DNA of 18,612 nucleotides from an uncultured Clostridia bacterium (GCA_934256595.1 CAKQOW010000048.1:1-18612); one strand, 5' to 3'. Shown: positions 1-8,661, counted from the stretch's first letter. Numbers and translations: made by a program. The notes: generated from the sequence alone by a model not told the origin.

Positions 1-5
1 TCTCT

Positions 6-2018
6 TTATTTAATCTGTGTTCCCTCCGGAACTATGTCATCTACGAATATAACCTGACAGCCGCAGGCATTGTTGGTTGCCGCAAGCAGCATACCGTTGC
101 TCTGAACGCCTGTTATTCTCGTAGGCTCTAAGTTTGCCACAACAATAATCTTCTTTCCGATTAAATCCTCAGGGAGATAATACTGCTTCAGCGATGAAAC
201 AATCACTCTCTCCTTGATACCGTCAAACAGCGTAATCTTGTAGCAGCTGTGTGACTTTCTGATTTCCTGACACTTGAGCACCTTGCATACTCTGAAATCC
301 ATAGTTGCAAAGTCATCAATGGTAATCTGGTCTTTAACCGGCTCTACCGGATCAGGATCGCCGTACTCTATTTCTATCTTTCTTTCAGGCTCTGCTGCTT
401 CCTCCTCTACCGGCGGATTAAGCTCTTCTTCTGTCTTAGGCGTTGAGAAGTCAAGCAGGTGCAGATATCTTTCCTTGTCTATAGCATACAGGAACAGATA
501 CAGTCTGGGCCCCTTGTCCTTGGCTATAAGGAGCTTGTACACAGTCTTGAAGAATGCGCCCTGAAGCTTCTTGAGGTTCGGAGCGTCTTCACCGTAAACG
601 TGCTTAGGTATAGCGTACAGCTCTGAATTGAGAGTATCCAGATCATATTCCTTATCTCTGAGGAATGAAAGCAGCAGCTCAAGCTCTTTTTTCTGATCAT
701 CGTCAAGCGACTCGTAAAGCTCCCAGTCTCTTGTAGTTCTCAGCTTGTTTGCCTGATCAGGCGCGCATATTTCAAGCCACGCTTTTGCAAGGCCGAGTCT
801 TTCCTTGAAATCCTCATATTTGTAAGGCTGATTTATCTTTTCGAATACGGTTTCCATCATAGGCACGTTGAAGTCAACAATTGAACCAAGCTGCGCCAGA
901 AGTGACATCGGAACTGTTTTGATATCGCTTCCCTCATGCAGACAGTTCTCCATTACAACTGTCATAAACTCATTGGCTGTGCCGTTTTTGTATTCATTGT
1001 ACTGCTTGTCAAATTCAAAATACTGACGAAGTATGCCGTCATCAAAGCAGAAATCAAACGCCTTGGTAGGTTCGCATCTTGAGTACAGCCACAGAATAAC
1101 CTCAGGCTGATAGAACTGCAGCAGTGTGGCAGGTGTCATATTAAGTCCCGATGAACCTGACATCTTACCTGCAACGCCTTTAATTCCTATAAACTCATAG
1201 CCCTGGAATTCCGGCGCATCACTGTTGAAGATTTTTTTGCAGATAACCTTACTGGTATCATAGCTTCCGCCCGGACTTGCATGGTCTTTTCCGCCCGGTT
1301 CAAAGTCAACGCCCTCATATACCCATCTCATTGCCCAGTCGATTTTCCATGCCAGCTTGCAGTTGTAGTTTGTTTTGAAATCAAAGCTGCCCTTGTGTCC
1401 GCAGGCACATTCGTATTCAGCAACCTTGGTTTCATCGTCGTATTTAACTATTGTAGTAGTGTCTTTGCCGCATTCAGGACAGTATATGCTTGCAGGATAG
1501 TATCTGTCTCTTTCGCCTTCCTCTGCATCCTGAGTTCTGAAGCTGTCAAGAATATCGAATATCTCTTTTCTTTTTTCCATTGCCAGCAGAATATATTCTG
1601 TATATTTGCCTGAACGGTACATCTCAGCCTGATATTTAAAATCCATATCTATATGGAAATCCTTGATTGACTCAAGAAATTCATCTTCAAAGTATGAAGC
1701 ATAGGTGCCGTTTCCCGGCTCAAACGGATTAGGAACATCTACATACGGAAATCCTATGTATTTCTCCATATCCTTGTTTACCTTTGCAACATTTACAGGC
1801 ACTTTTCTCAGTCTGTCCAGTTCGTCCCATGAGAAAAGAAGTCTTGCTTTTTTGCCTGCTCTTTCGAGAGCCTTGCATACGAAGTATGCTGTAGCTATAT
1901 CTCTGAAATTTCCTATATGAATCGAACCTGACGGGCTGATGCCTGCAGCGCATACATATTCCTCTTTGTCAGGTCTTTTTCTGATTATTCGCTGAGCGAT
2001 TTCATCTGACCAATGCAT
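6..2018 (-). CDS. lysS: Class I lysyl-tRNA synthetase with C-terminal tRNA-binding domain
   Basis: Cytoplasmic enzyme that charges tRNA-Lys with lysine using ATP. Seen: 670 residues from the ATG at 2016-2018, chosen because AGAGGTG lies just upstream; the open frame runs 32 codons further upstream without similar support. The class I signatures are a HIGH-type motif HIGN at residues 34-37 (inside PSGSIHIGNFRD) and a KMSKS-type motif KMSGS at 285-289. A CPEC...CACG zinc-ribbon insertion sits near residues 177-206. An acidic, proline-containing linker (about 535-562) leads to a second domain (about 565-670; ITIDDFATMDFRV...VSSLKQYY...NGMLLAA) typical of the EMAP-II/Trbp111 OB-fold tRNA-binding module. 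Known: most bacteria use the unrelated class II LysRS; class I is typical of archaea and scattered bacteria. It is the last gene of the greA-asnS-nucleotidase cluster, 34 bases after the nucleotidase stop. Its terminator lies outside the window. Confidence 0.93.
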   Translation of the reverse strand: MHWSDEIAQRIIRKRPDKEEYVCAAGISPSGSIHIGNFRDIATAYFVCKALERAGKKARLLFSWDELDRLRKVPVNVAKVNKDMEKYIGFPYVDVPNPFEPGNGTYASYFEDEFLESIKDFHIDMDFKYQAEMYRSGKYTEYILLAMEKRKEIFDILDSFRTQDAEEGERDRYYPASIYCPECGKDTTTIVKYDDETKVAEYECACGHKGSFDFKTNYNCKLAWKIDWAMRWVYEGVDFEPGGKDHASPGGSYDTSKVICKKIFNSDAPEFQGYEFIGIKGVAGKMSGSSGLNMTPATLLQFYQPEVILWLYSRCEPTKAFDFCFDDGILRQYFEFDKQYNEYKNGTANEFMTVVMENCLHEGSDIKTVPMSLLAQLGSIVDFNVPMMETVFEKINQPYKYEDFKERLGLAKAWLEICAPDQANKLRTTRDWELYESLDDDQKKELELLLSFLRDKEYDLDTLNSELYAIPKHVYGEDAPNLKKLQGAFFKTVYKLLIAKDKGPRLYLFLYAIDKERYLHLLDFSTPKTEEELNPPVEEEAAEPERKIEIEYGDPDPVEPVKDQITIDDFATMDFRVCKVLKCQEIRKSHSCYKITLFDGIKERVIVSSLKQYYLPEDLIGKKIIVVANLEPTRITGVQSNGMLLAATNNACGCQVIFVDDIVPEGTQIK

Positions 2019-2052
2019 AAAAACACCTCTTTCTTGTTTCCTTTGTAATATA

Positions 2053-4344
2053 TTATTTAAACCATCTCTTGTTTTTCTTCGCAAACAGGTTTTTCTGTTT
2101 TTTTGCCGGAGCAAATATTGCTTTTTTCTGTCTTTCGCTTACGCTGAACATCATATTTGCATCGCGTTTTCGTCTTTTTATAAAGATTATTGCAATGATA
2201 AGCAGAATTATTATAATCGGTACCAGTACTGCAAGTCTTACAAGCCAGCCGACCTTGTTAGGCTGCTTGAGAAGCTCTCCGAGATTTTTGCTGTCCGTAA
2301 GAATCTTGCGGCCCTCAGGCTCCTTGTATTTGGAAGATACGGTTCCCATTGAGTCGAGGTATCCTGCAATGGCGTACCACGCCTTGAGTTCCTGCTTGCC
2401 TGTCTTGAGTATGTAATCCTCATAGTTGAGAACCATATTGCCGTCTTTGTCCTTTGGGACGATGGACAGAAGTCCGTAGGATTTCTCTTTCACGCTTGCA
2501 AGCATCTGGCAGGAATAAAGGTCCGCAACAACTCTGTAAAGCTTGCTGTTTTCAAGGGCTGTCGCTTCCTCTCCGACTCCCTGTCTGATATCAACCGCGC
2601 GGTTTAATATAAGCCTGCTGCTGTTTATCGTATAGGACATACCGCTTATATAAAGCCTTGCCTCAGGCATCATATCCGATACTGTAGCATCAACCTCTGC
2701 AAGCGCCTTGAGCTCCTTGCCTGTAAGATACATGCTTACCAGCGGATAGCCCGGAGTGCCGTCTGCTCCTGTTCCAAGTGAAAGCACATTGAAAGCATCT
2801 GCCGCAGTTATATTGCCCAGCGGAAGCGATGCTCTGACGATGCCTGACGGAACAACCGCCACATCTACATTTTCGTAATCCTTACCCTCTGCTTTTTTTA
2901 CTGCATATATGTATGAGTCTGCAAGCAGATTACCAAGAGTATCCTCTCCCTGCTTCTCACCGAAACTGTTGATGTCGGTAAATATTATCTTGCTTCTTGC
3001 AAGTACGGTATCAAGTGAATATCCGAACTTTGAAAAATATTTACTGTCTGCTATGCCTCTGAAATACGAAAGCTCGTTCAGAGTGTCAGCATCTTCTTCA
3101 ACACTGCTGTTAAGAGGTATAAGTCTGTATGTGTCAAAGCTGTACTTGCCCGATGCGTCCTTTTTGAATGTCACATAACCAATATTGTGAGTATATGAAC
3201 CGCAGGAAGCGATTACTGTATCTCCCACCTTTATAGGCTGAGCCAGCTCTGTATGCGTATGTCCGCTTATGATAAGGTTTATGTCCGGAACCGCCTCTGC
3301 AAGCTGTTCGTCCTCAGACTCATCTTTATCATCTGCCGTACCGCTGTGGGACAGACATACTATCATATCTATATCTTTTTCGTTTGCCCTGATGTTTTTG
3401 ACTATTTTTTTGGCCGTGTTAATCTGGTCTTTGAAATATGTGCCGCTTTCAGGCGCATATTCATCTGACTGTTTGCCGAATATGCCAAAGACTGCAATTT
3501 TTACACCGTTTTTCTCTATAACGGTATAGCTTTCTTCTGCGCCGTAGGTTTTAAATGCCTGCTGCAGATTTGCTCCGTCCTCTGCCAGATCTTTTTCGGC
3601 CAGTGTCTTGTCCCAGTCAATATTGCCTATAACAAGCTTCGGAAGCTCCAGCTTGTCTCCCGCTTTGTTCTTGGAAACAGCGTTTTTGAGCATATTGGCA
3701 AGACCTTTTGATCTGTAGTCAAACTCGTGGTTACCCAGTGTAAATGCATCATATCCCAGATATGCCATCATTCTAAGCTCTGCAGCATAGCCCTCAAATA
3801 TTGTCTGATAGGCGCTTCCCATGGAGAAATCACCGCCGTCAAATACGAAGCTGTCGTTTTTGTAATCCGGCGATATTTCCTTGAAAGCAGTAGCCATTCT
3901 GGCAAATCCGCCCTGTGAGGTGTTTTTGCCGTTTTTGACTACAGTTTCAGAGTCAAGATGAGAATGCATATCGTGAGTGAATATGATTGAAGCTACGCCC
4001 TTTTCGATACTGCTTTCGGCCTCAGGCTCATTTACCCCGGTATCCGCAGGAGTCTGCTGCTGCGCGTTATTGCTGTCGTTATTCTGATTATTCTTGTTTT
4101 GCGAGCTGCCGTTGTTTTTGCTGCTGTTATTCTTGTTGTTATTCTTATTACTGTTGTTATTGTTTGGTTTTTCAGGCTTGGTATCAGGCGTGGTCGGAGT
4201 AACAGGCTCGGTAGGCTCTACTACCGGCGGCTCTGTACTTCCTCCCGGGTTTTCGCCCTCAGGCTCGGCCCATACGAGCATCGGTGAAAATATGCTCATG
4301 GCTATAACCAGCGCTCCCAGTGCCAGACAAATCCTTTTTTTCAT
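2053..4344 (-). CDS. Secreted, membrane-anchored 5'-nucleotidase/metallophosphatase family protein
   Basis: Predicted cell-surface metallophosphoesterase of the UshA/CpdB/YfkN type, which release phosphate from nucleotides outside the cell. Seen in 763 residues: a signal peptide (cleavage likely after A26, VWA|EP); a Pro/Thr-rich then Asn/Lys-rich low-complexity linker to about residue 115; and a calcineurin-like domain with all metal motifs in order: FTHDMHSH (near 124), GGDFSMG, GNHEFD (near 204), SHSG, GHTHTE (near 361). A 5'-nucleotidase C-terminal domain follows. The C-terminus has one membrane helix (about 700-722) and a basic tail of about 40 residues; there is no LPxTG motif. The usual NGGGIR-like substrate loop reads PSGIVR, so the substrate may differ from the classical enzymes. 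The start has GGGGGA upstream. It lies 19 bases after asnS and 34 before lysS, so co-transcription is likely. Exact substrate unknown. Confidence 0.87.
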   Translation of the reverse strand: MKKRICLALGALVIAMSIFSPMLVWAEPEGENPGGSTEPPVVEPTEPVTPTTPDTKPEKPNNNNSNKNNNKNNSSKNNGSSQNKNNQNNDSNNAQQQTPADTGVNEPEAESSIEKGVASIIFTHDMHSHLDSETVVKNGKNTSQGGFARMATAFKEISPDYKNDSFVFDGGDFSMGSAYQTIFEGYAAELRMMAYLGYDAFTLGNHEFDYRSKGLANMLKNAVSKNKAGDKLELPKLVIGNIDWDKTLAEKDLAEDGANLQQAFKTYGAEESYTVIEKNGVKIAVFGIFGKQSDEYAPESGTYFKDQINTAKKIVKNIRANEKDIDMIVCLSHSGTADDKDESEDEQLAEAVPDINLIISGHTHTELAQPIKVGDTVIASCGSYTHNIGYVTFKKDASGKYSFDTYRLIPLNSSVEEDADTLNELSYFRGIADSKYFSKFGYSLDTVLARSKIIFTDINSFGEKQGEDTLGNLLADSYIYAVKKAEGKDYENVDVAVVPSGIVRASLPLGNITAADAFNVLSLGTGADGTPGYPLVSMYLTGKELKALAEVDATVSDMMPEARLYISGMSYTINSSRLILNRAVDIRQGVGEEATALENSKLYRVVADLYSCQMLASVKEKSYGLLSIVPKDKDGNMVLNYEDYILKTGKQELKAWYAIAGYLDSMGTVSSKYKEPEGRKILTDSKNLGELLKQPNKVGWLVRLAVLVPIIIILLIIAIIFIKRRKRDANMMFSVSERQKKAIFAPAKKQKNLFAKKNKRWFK

Positions 4345-4363
4345 AATAAAATCCCCCGAATAA

Positions 4364-5758
4364 TTAGAATTCTGCTGATTTTGGAGTTCTAGGGAACGGC
4401 AGCACGTCTCTTATATTGCTCATTCCCGTAATATACATTATAATTCTTTCAAATCCCAGTCCGTAGCCTGCGTGCTTAACTCCGCCGTATTTTCTCAGGT
4501 CAAGATACCACCAGTAATCTTCTTTGGTCATACCGTTTGCTTCGATTTTCTTTACAAGCTCGTCGTATCTTTCTTCTCTCTGGCTGCCGCCGATAATCTC
4601 GCCGACGCCCGGAACCAGCAGGTCAACTGCAGCAACTGTCTTGCCGTCGTCATTGAGCCTCATATAGAAAGCCTTGATTTCCTTTGGATAGTCAGTTACG
4701 AATACAGGTTTTTTGAATACCTCTTCGGTAATGTATCTTTCGTGCTCTGTCTGCAGGTCTATGCCCCACTCAACAGGGTACTGGAATTTCCTGTCTGATT
4801 TTTTGAGGATATCAACAGCTTCTGTGTAGGTTATTCTTGCAAAATCGGAATTAACGATATTGTCAAGTCTGTCAAGCAGTCCCTTGTCTATGAAGCGGTT
4901 GAAGAATTCCATTTCCTCAGGCGCTTTTTCGAGTACATAGCTGATAACGTATTTAATCATATCCTCTGCCAGCACCATAATATCCTCAAGCTCTGCAAAA
5001 GCGATTTCAGGCTCTATCATCCAGAACTCTGAAGCGTGTCTTGCAGTGTTTGAATTTTCGGCTCTGAAAGTAGGTCCGAAAGTATATATGTTTCTGAAAG
5101 CCATAGCCATAGCCTCACCCTCAAGCTGTCCGCTTACTGTAAGGTTTGCAGGCTTTGCAAAGAAATCTCCGCTGAAATCTATAGTGCCGTCATCATTCTT
5201 CGGAATGTTGTGCAGATCCATAGTTGTAACCTGGAACATTTCTCCCGCTCCCTCGCAGTCCGAGGCTGTGATTATAGGGGTGTGGGCATATACGAAATCT
5301 CTGTCCTGGAAGAACTGATGAAGCGCATAGGCTGTAAGAGATCTTACCCTGAATACTGCGGAGAATGTATTGCTTCTCGGTCTTAAATGAGCTATCTCTC
5401 TTAAAAATTCCATACTGTGCTTCTTTGGCTGAAGCGGATAGTCAGGTGTTGAGGTTCCTTCTATCTCAATTGCTGTCGCTTTGATTTCAAACGGCTGCTT
5501 TGCTCCCGGAGTGGGAACAACAGTGCCTGTTACCTTGAGGGCTGTTGCAACATATGCCTTGGAAATCTCCTCGAAGTTTGAGATAAACTCTTCTTCGTAT
5601 ACCACCTGTACGGATTTAAAAAATGTACCGTCATTAAGCTCTATAAATCCGAATTTATTTGAATTTCTGTTGTTTCTCACCCAGCCGTGAACAACAACCT
5701 CTTTGTTTTCGTATTCTGCCGTATTTCTAAACAGATCTCTCAGTCTAATACTGTCCAT
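4364..5758 (-). CDS. asnS: Asparaginyl-tRNA synthetase
   Basis: Cytoplasmic class IIb synthetase that charges tRNA-Asn with asparagine. Seen: 464 residues, the normal length. An N-terminal OB-fold anticodon-binding domain (VVVHGWVRNNRNSNKFGFIELNDG) is followed by the catalytic domain, with the AsnRS-type sequence ASDCEGAGEMF, motif 2 FRAENS near residue 230, and motif 3 GYGLGFERI close to the C-terminus (ending LPFPRTPKSAEF). These patterns favour AsnRS over AspRS. The ATG at 5756-5758 follows AGGAG within AAAAGGAGTTAG. It lies downstream of greA, with a hairpin in the 66-base gap, and upstream of the nucleotidase and lysS. Its presence implies direct Asn-tRNA formation, although a GatCAB pathway elsewhere cannot be excluded. 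Confidence 0.96.
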   Translation of the reverse strand: MDSIRLRDLFRNTAEYENKEVVVHGWVRNNRNSNKFGFIELNDGTFFKSVQVVYEEEFISNFEEISKAYVATALKVTGTVVPTPGAKQPFEIKATAIEIEGTSTPDYPLQPKKHSMEFLREIAHLRPRSNTFSAVFRVRSLTAYALHQFFQDRDFVYAHTPIITASDCEGAGEMFQVTTMDLHNIPKNDDGTIDFSGDFFAKPANLTVSGQLEGEAMAMAFRNIYTFGPTFRAENSNTARHASEFWMIEPEIAFAELEDIMVLAEDMIKYVISYVLEKAPEEMEFFNRFIDKGLLDRLDNIVNSDFARITYTEAVDILKKSDRKFQYPVEWGIDLQTEHERYITEEVFKKPVFVTDYPKEIKAFYMRLNDDGKTVAAVDLLVPGVGEIIGGSQREERYDELVKKIEANGMTKEDYWWYLDLRKYGGVKHAGYGLGFERIIMYITGMSNIRDVLPFPRTPKSAEF

Positions 5759-5785
5759 TTGTCTAACTCCTTTTATATGCTCACA

Positions 5786-5813
5786 AGAGAAGCCGCGTGC
5801 AGCAGGCTTCTCT
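5786..5813 (-). promoter_or_regulatory. Hairpin between greA and asnS
   Basis: A perfect 9-base inverted repeat (AGAGAAGCC / GGCTTCTCT) with a 10-base loop lies between the greA stop and the asnS ribosome binding site. On the transcribed (minus) strand no T-run follows the stem; it is followed by TGTGAGCATAT. It is therefore not a textbook intrinsic terminator. It could be a weak terminator or attenuator, an RNA-processing site, or a stabiliser of the greA 3' end. The stem is directly visible; the role is inferred. Confidence 0.5.
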
Positions 5814-5824
5814 GTTTGTTGCCT

Positions 5825-6298
5825 TTATTTAAATATCTCCATAACAGTGTACTCTCTGGTACCGTCAGGTGTCTGTACTTCAACCACATCTCCTGCTTTT
5901 TTGCCCAGCAGCGCCGCTCCTACAGGCGAGTCGTTTGAAATCTTGCCCTCTACAGGATCGGCCTCTGAAACTCCGACGATTTTGAATTCCATTATATCGC
6001 CGTCCTCCATATCCTTGATTTTAACGTTCTGTCCTATGCTGACCTGATCGTTTGCGGCTTCGCTTCCGTCTATAATCTTGGCTTTTCTGATTTTGTCCTC
6101 AAGCTGAAGTATTTTAACCTCAAGCTCCGCCTGCTCATTCTTGGCTGCATCGTATTCGGAGTTCTCCGAAAGGTCTCCGTAGGAAATGGCTTCCTTGAGC
6201 TTCTCTGCAACTTCTTTCCTGCCTACCGCAACCAGATGGTCGTGCTCCGCAACTATTTTGTCAAACCCCTCCTGGGTTAGTAAGATTTCTTCTGACAT
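5825..6298 (-). CDS. greA: Transcription elongation factor GreA
   Basis: Binds the RNA polymerase secondary channel and stimulates cleavage of backtracked transcripts so that stalled elongation can resume. Seen: 157 residues from the ATG at 6296-6298, supported by GGGAG eight bases upstream. A TTG six codons earlier has no comparable site and would exceed the family length of about 158. The N-terminal coiled-coil hairpin carries the catalytic acidic tip SYGDLSENSEYDAAKNEQ, with the expected D and E. The C-terminal FKBP-like domain has SPVGAALLGKKAGDVVEV and ends REYTVMEIFK. It is the first gene of the minus-strand cluster with asnS, the nucleotidase and lysS, and has its own promoter. greA-lysS neighbourhoods are familiar in Bacillota; here two genes lie between them. 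Confidence 0.96.
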   Translation of the reverse strand: MSEEILLTQEGFDKIVAEHDHLVAVGRKEVAEKLKEAISYGDLSENSEYDAAKNEQAELEVKILQLEDKIRKAKIIDGSEAANDQVSIGQNVKIKDMEDGDIMEFKIVGVSEADPVEGKISNDSPVGAALLGKKAGDVVEVQTPDGTREYTVMEIFK

Positions 6299-6331
6299 TC
6301 TGTAATCTCCCTTCAACCAGTTAATTAAAAT

Positions 6332-6360
6332 ATTATATCAACAAATACATTTAAAGTAAA
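6332..6360 (-). promoter_or_regulatory. Sigma-A-type promoter of the greA cluster
   Basis: On the minus strand the -35 box TTTACT (6355-6360, 4 of 6 consensus matches) is separated by 17 bases from a perfect -10 box TATAAT (6332-6337). It lies 33 bases upstream of the greA start and so gives a short leader with no room for a riboswitch. It follows the histidine kinase stop codon, so the downstream cluster can be expressed independently of the two-component genes. Confidence 0.7.
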
Positions 6361-6380
6361 CACCCTGTGCAAATCTGCAT

Positions 6381-7889
6381 TTACAGCTGTTTGTCCTCAT
6401 CAGGTATGTTTTCTATTATTTCGCTTATCAAAACATCAGGCGCAGCCACGCCGTTTGAAATAAGTTCATCTTCATCTTCCTCCATATGAACAGCCGGAAG
6501 TGTGATTGTAAATTTGGCTCCCTGCTCCATATTCTCCGCAGTAATGCTGCCGCCGTGTCTTTCGATTATATCCTTTGTAATGGCAAGACCTATTCCGAAG
6601 TTGCCGCCCTCGCCTTTATAGAATCTGTCGAAGATGTGCGGCAGATCGTTTTCGCTGATGCCCTTGCCGTCGTCTGCAATCGATATTGTAATCTCATCTC
6701 CGACAGAGGCTGTAATAGCCAGCTTGTTTTCGGCATATCTGATGCCGTTTGACATTACATTCGAGATAGCCTTGGTTATCTGTCTTTCGTCGGCCTTGAC
6801 AAAGTAGTTGCCGCCGTCGAGACTCTCGATTATAACGACGCCTTTTTTCTCGCCTATAACGCAGACCTCTTCTCTGCAGTATTCGATGACCTGTCTTAAA
6901 TCTATAACTGTCATATCCTCTTCTCTGATAGGATTTTCGTCCATTCTGGATATGTACAGCATTTCATCAACAAGCTCAGACATCTTCTTGCTTTCGGTTA
7001 TTATTACCTGAGCTGCGCTCTGGTGGTTTTTGAGTACGTTGGTGGCAATTCCCTCCGCATATCCCTGTATGGACATAAGCGGTGTTCTAAGCTCGTGGGA
7101 TGCGTTCTGGAATATGAGCTTCTGAAGCTTCTGGGAAGCCATCAGCTCATCTGACTGCTCCTCCATAAAGTCGGCCATTTCCATAAACTCCGTATAGTAT
7201 ATGCGGTCCTTGCTCCGGTCGCCGTCCTCCTCGCCGAGTCCCTGTATGAATTCCTTGAGTCCGTAAAGAGAGCTGCTGATACTCTTGGTCATTCCGAAAC
7301 CTATCATTATGGCTATGAGTCCCACCAGCGCAACCACTATTATCAGTACCCGGTTTACCGAATCAATCATCCCGTTTATAGATGATATGTTGGTATATAT
7401 CAGAACATTGCTTTTTTCTTCGCTGTACACTCTGAATTTTGCGGTGCTGATGCGATAGGTTTCCTTGTCTATCTTGGCCTCAACCACTACCTCCTTGGCG
7501 ATTTCCTCGCTGTTTTCGTTGTAGTAGTTTATCAGCTTTTTTTCTATGTCTGTGGCATAGTCGTTAATGTACTCGGCATCGTCGAGCACCACCATCTGCG
7601 TTGTAACCGCATTATTGCTACTGTTGAAGCTTTCGGTCAGCAGATTCATTTCGGCCTCTGATTTTGACAGGTCGCTGTTGTTTATGCTGCTCTTGCTCTG
7701 GATTTTGTCGATTTTTTCCTGAAGATTATCCATAGCCACATGGTACTCTCTGAAGCTGTTCATGCTCTGCTCAACCTGATTGTCTACATAACCGCTTACA
7801 ACTATATTGAACAGAAGCATTACCGCAACCGAAACTATCACGACTATAACTATGGGCAGCCCCAGCAGTCTTCGTCTTAAGCTTTTCAT
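6381..7889 (-). CDS. Two-component sensor histidine kinase
   Basis: Membrane sensor that autophosphorylates on histidine and passes phosphate to the adjacent response regulator. Seen in 502 residues: a membrane helix near residues 9-31; an extracytoplasmic domain of about 150 residues, rich in Ser/Asn and Glu/Lys and partly coiled-coil-like, with no recognised ligand fold; a second helix near 180-200; a HAMP-like linker; an HisKA domain with phosphoacceptor H265 in NASHELRTPL; and a HATPase_c domain with an N box (NVMSNGIRYAENKL), G1 (DDGKGI), F box (IFDRFYKGEGG) and G2 (NFGIGLAI). After the ATPase domain comes an unusual acidic tail of about 35 residues (EEDEDEL...PDEDKQL). It starts 3 bases after the regulator gene's stop codon, so the two are almost certainly co-transcribed. 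The stimulus cannot be told from the sequence. Confidence 0.94.
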   Translation of the reverse strand: MKSLRRRLLGLPIVIVVIVSVAVMLLFNIVVSGYVDNQVEQSMNSFREYHVAMDNLQEKIDKIQSKSSINNSDLSKSEAEMNLLTESFNSSNNAVTTQMVVLDDAEYINDYATDIEKKLINYYNENSEEIAKEVVVEAKIDKETYRISTAKFRVYSEEKSNVLIYTNISSINGMIDSVNRVLIIVVALVGLIAIMIGFGMTKSISSSLYGLKEFIQGLGEEDGDRSKDRIYYTEFMEMADFMEEQSDELMASQKLQKLIFQNASHELRTPLMSIQGYAEGIATNVLKNHQSAAQVIITESKKMSELVDEMLYISRMDENPIREEDMTVIDLRQVIEYCREEVCVIGEKKGVVIIESLDGGNYFVKADERQITKAISNVMSNGIRYAENKLAITASVGDEITISIADDGKGISENDLPHIFDRFYKGEGGNFGIGLAITKDIIERHGGSITAENMEQGAKFTITLPAVHMEEDEDELISNGVAAPDVLISEIIENIPDEDKQL

Positions 7890-7892
7890 TGT

Positions 7893-8582
7893 TTATTCCT
7901 TTATTGCCAGCTTGAAGCCGTAGCCCCACACAGTAACGATTTCAACATTGCTTCCCTGCTGGTTCATTTTTTTACGGATTCGTTTGATGTTGTCGTCTGT
8001 AACTCTGGTTTCCACTTCGCTGGTGTAGCCCCAGATTTTTTCAAGCAGTTCATCTCTTGATACTGCGTTGCCGTTTTTCTCCATAAGGTACTGCAGCACG
8101 TTAAGCTCCGTGATTGTCAGCTTGAGGTCTGCTCCCTTGCACTTGGCAACCTTCTGCTTTGGCATTATCTCTATATCGCCGTATTCGAGCTTTTCGTCAT
8201 AAGGTATGGCCTTGTCAAGCTCCACGCGTCTGAACATGGCCTTTACTCTCATTGTAAGCATTACAGGTGAAAACGGTTTTGTGAAATAGTCGTCGCAGCC
8301 TAATGTAATGCCTGTGACATAGTCCGCTGTCGTATCTCTTGCCGTAAGTATCAGTATGGGAACCGATGAGAATTTCCTTATTGTGTTGCATATGGAAAGT
8401 CCGTCTGTTCCCGGCATCATAACGTCAAGTATTACCAGATCGCTTGGTTTCTGCTTGAATTTCTCTAAAAGCGCATCTCCGGTTTCAAAAGTTTCAACCT
8501 CGTATCCCTCTTCTTCGAGAAAGGACTGTATCAGCTGACGTATGTTAAGTTCATCGTCTGCTGCATAAATCAGTTTGCTCAT
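7893..8582 (-). CDS. OmpR/PhoB-family response regulator
   Basis: DNA-binding transcription factor activated by phosphorylation from the adjoining kinase. Seen in 229 residues: a receiver domain with the acidic pair D9-D10, phosphoacceptor D53 in LVILDVMMPG, switch T80 (ILTAR) and conserved K102 (DDYFTKPF). It is followed by a winged-helix effector domain (LTITELNVLQYLMEKNGNAVSRDELLEKIWGY...TRVTDDNIKRIRKKM...VWGYGFKL), which assigns it to the OmpR family. The ATG at 8580-8582 is preceded by GAGAGG. It is the first gene of the pair. Its promoter overlaps a perfect 15-base palindrome, and a divergent promoter for the TPR-like gene lies close by, so either gene could be a target. The regulon is unknown. 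Confidence 0.95.
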   Translation of the reverse strand: MSKLIYAADDELNIRQLIQSFLEEEGYEVETFETGDALLEKFKQKPSDLVILDVMMPGTDGLSICNTIRKFSSVPILILTARDTTADYVTGITLGCDDYFTKPFSPVMLTMRVKAMFRRVELDKAIPYDEKLEYGDIEIMPKQKVAKCKGADLKLTITELNVLQYLMEKNGNAVSRDELLEKIWGYTSEVETRVTDDNIKRIRKKMNQQGSNVEIVTVWGYGFKLAIKE

Positions 8583-8627
8583 ATTCTATACCTCTCAGGT
8601 TTCTAAATTACATTTTAAACATAGTTG

Positions 8628-8642
8628 ATAGTATTATACTAT
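8628..8642. repeat. 15-base palindrome over the response-regulator -10 box
   Basis: ATAGTAT-T-ATACTAT is a perfect inverted repeat with 7-base arms and a one-base centre. It fully covers the -10 element at 8633-8638. This position is suitable for an operator that would block transcription, possibly autoregulation. OmpR-family proteins usually bind direct repeats, so another repressor is equally possible. An AT-rich -10 region also makes chance palindromes more likely. Confidence 0.4.
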
Positions 8643-8661
8643 ATTTCACTTGGGTTTTCCA
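8633..8661 (-). promoter_or_regulatory. Promoter of the two-component operon
   Basis: On the minus strand TGGAAA (8656-8661, 4 of 6 matches to TTGACA) is followed after 17 bases by TATAAT (8633-8638, perfect). The start codon is about 50 bases downstream of the -10 box. The -10 box lies inside the 15-base palindrome at 8628-8642, and the -35 box is only 20 bases from the -35 box of the divergent plus-strand promoter. Confidence 0.65.

Noticed and set aside
2019..2114. Extended N-terminus for LysRS (32 extra codons)
   Set aside because: The extension overlaps the end of the nucleotidase gene and lacks a good ribosome binding site, whereas the internal ATG has AGAGGTG and gives the normal start of the synthetase fold.
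3987..4363. Overlapping plus-strand open frames with Cys/Leu/Tyr-rich repetitive translations
   Set aside because: They are mirror readings of the Asn-rich linker and signal peptide of the minus-strand nucleotidase; no ribosome binding site or family likeness supports them.
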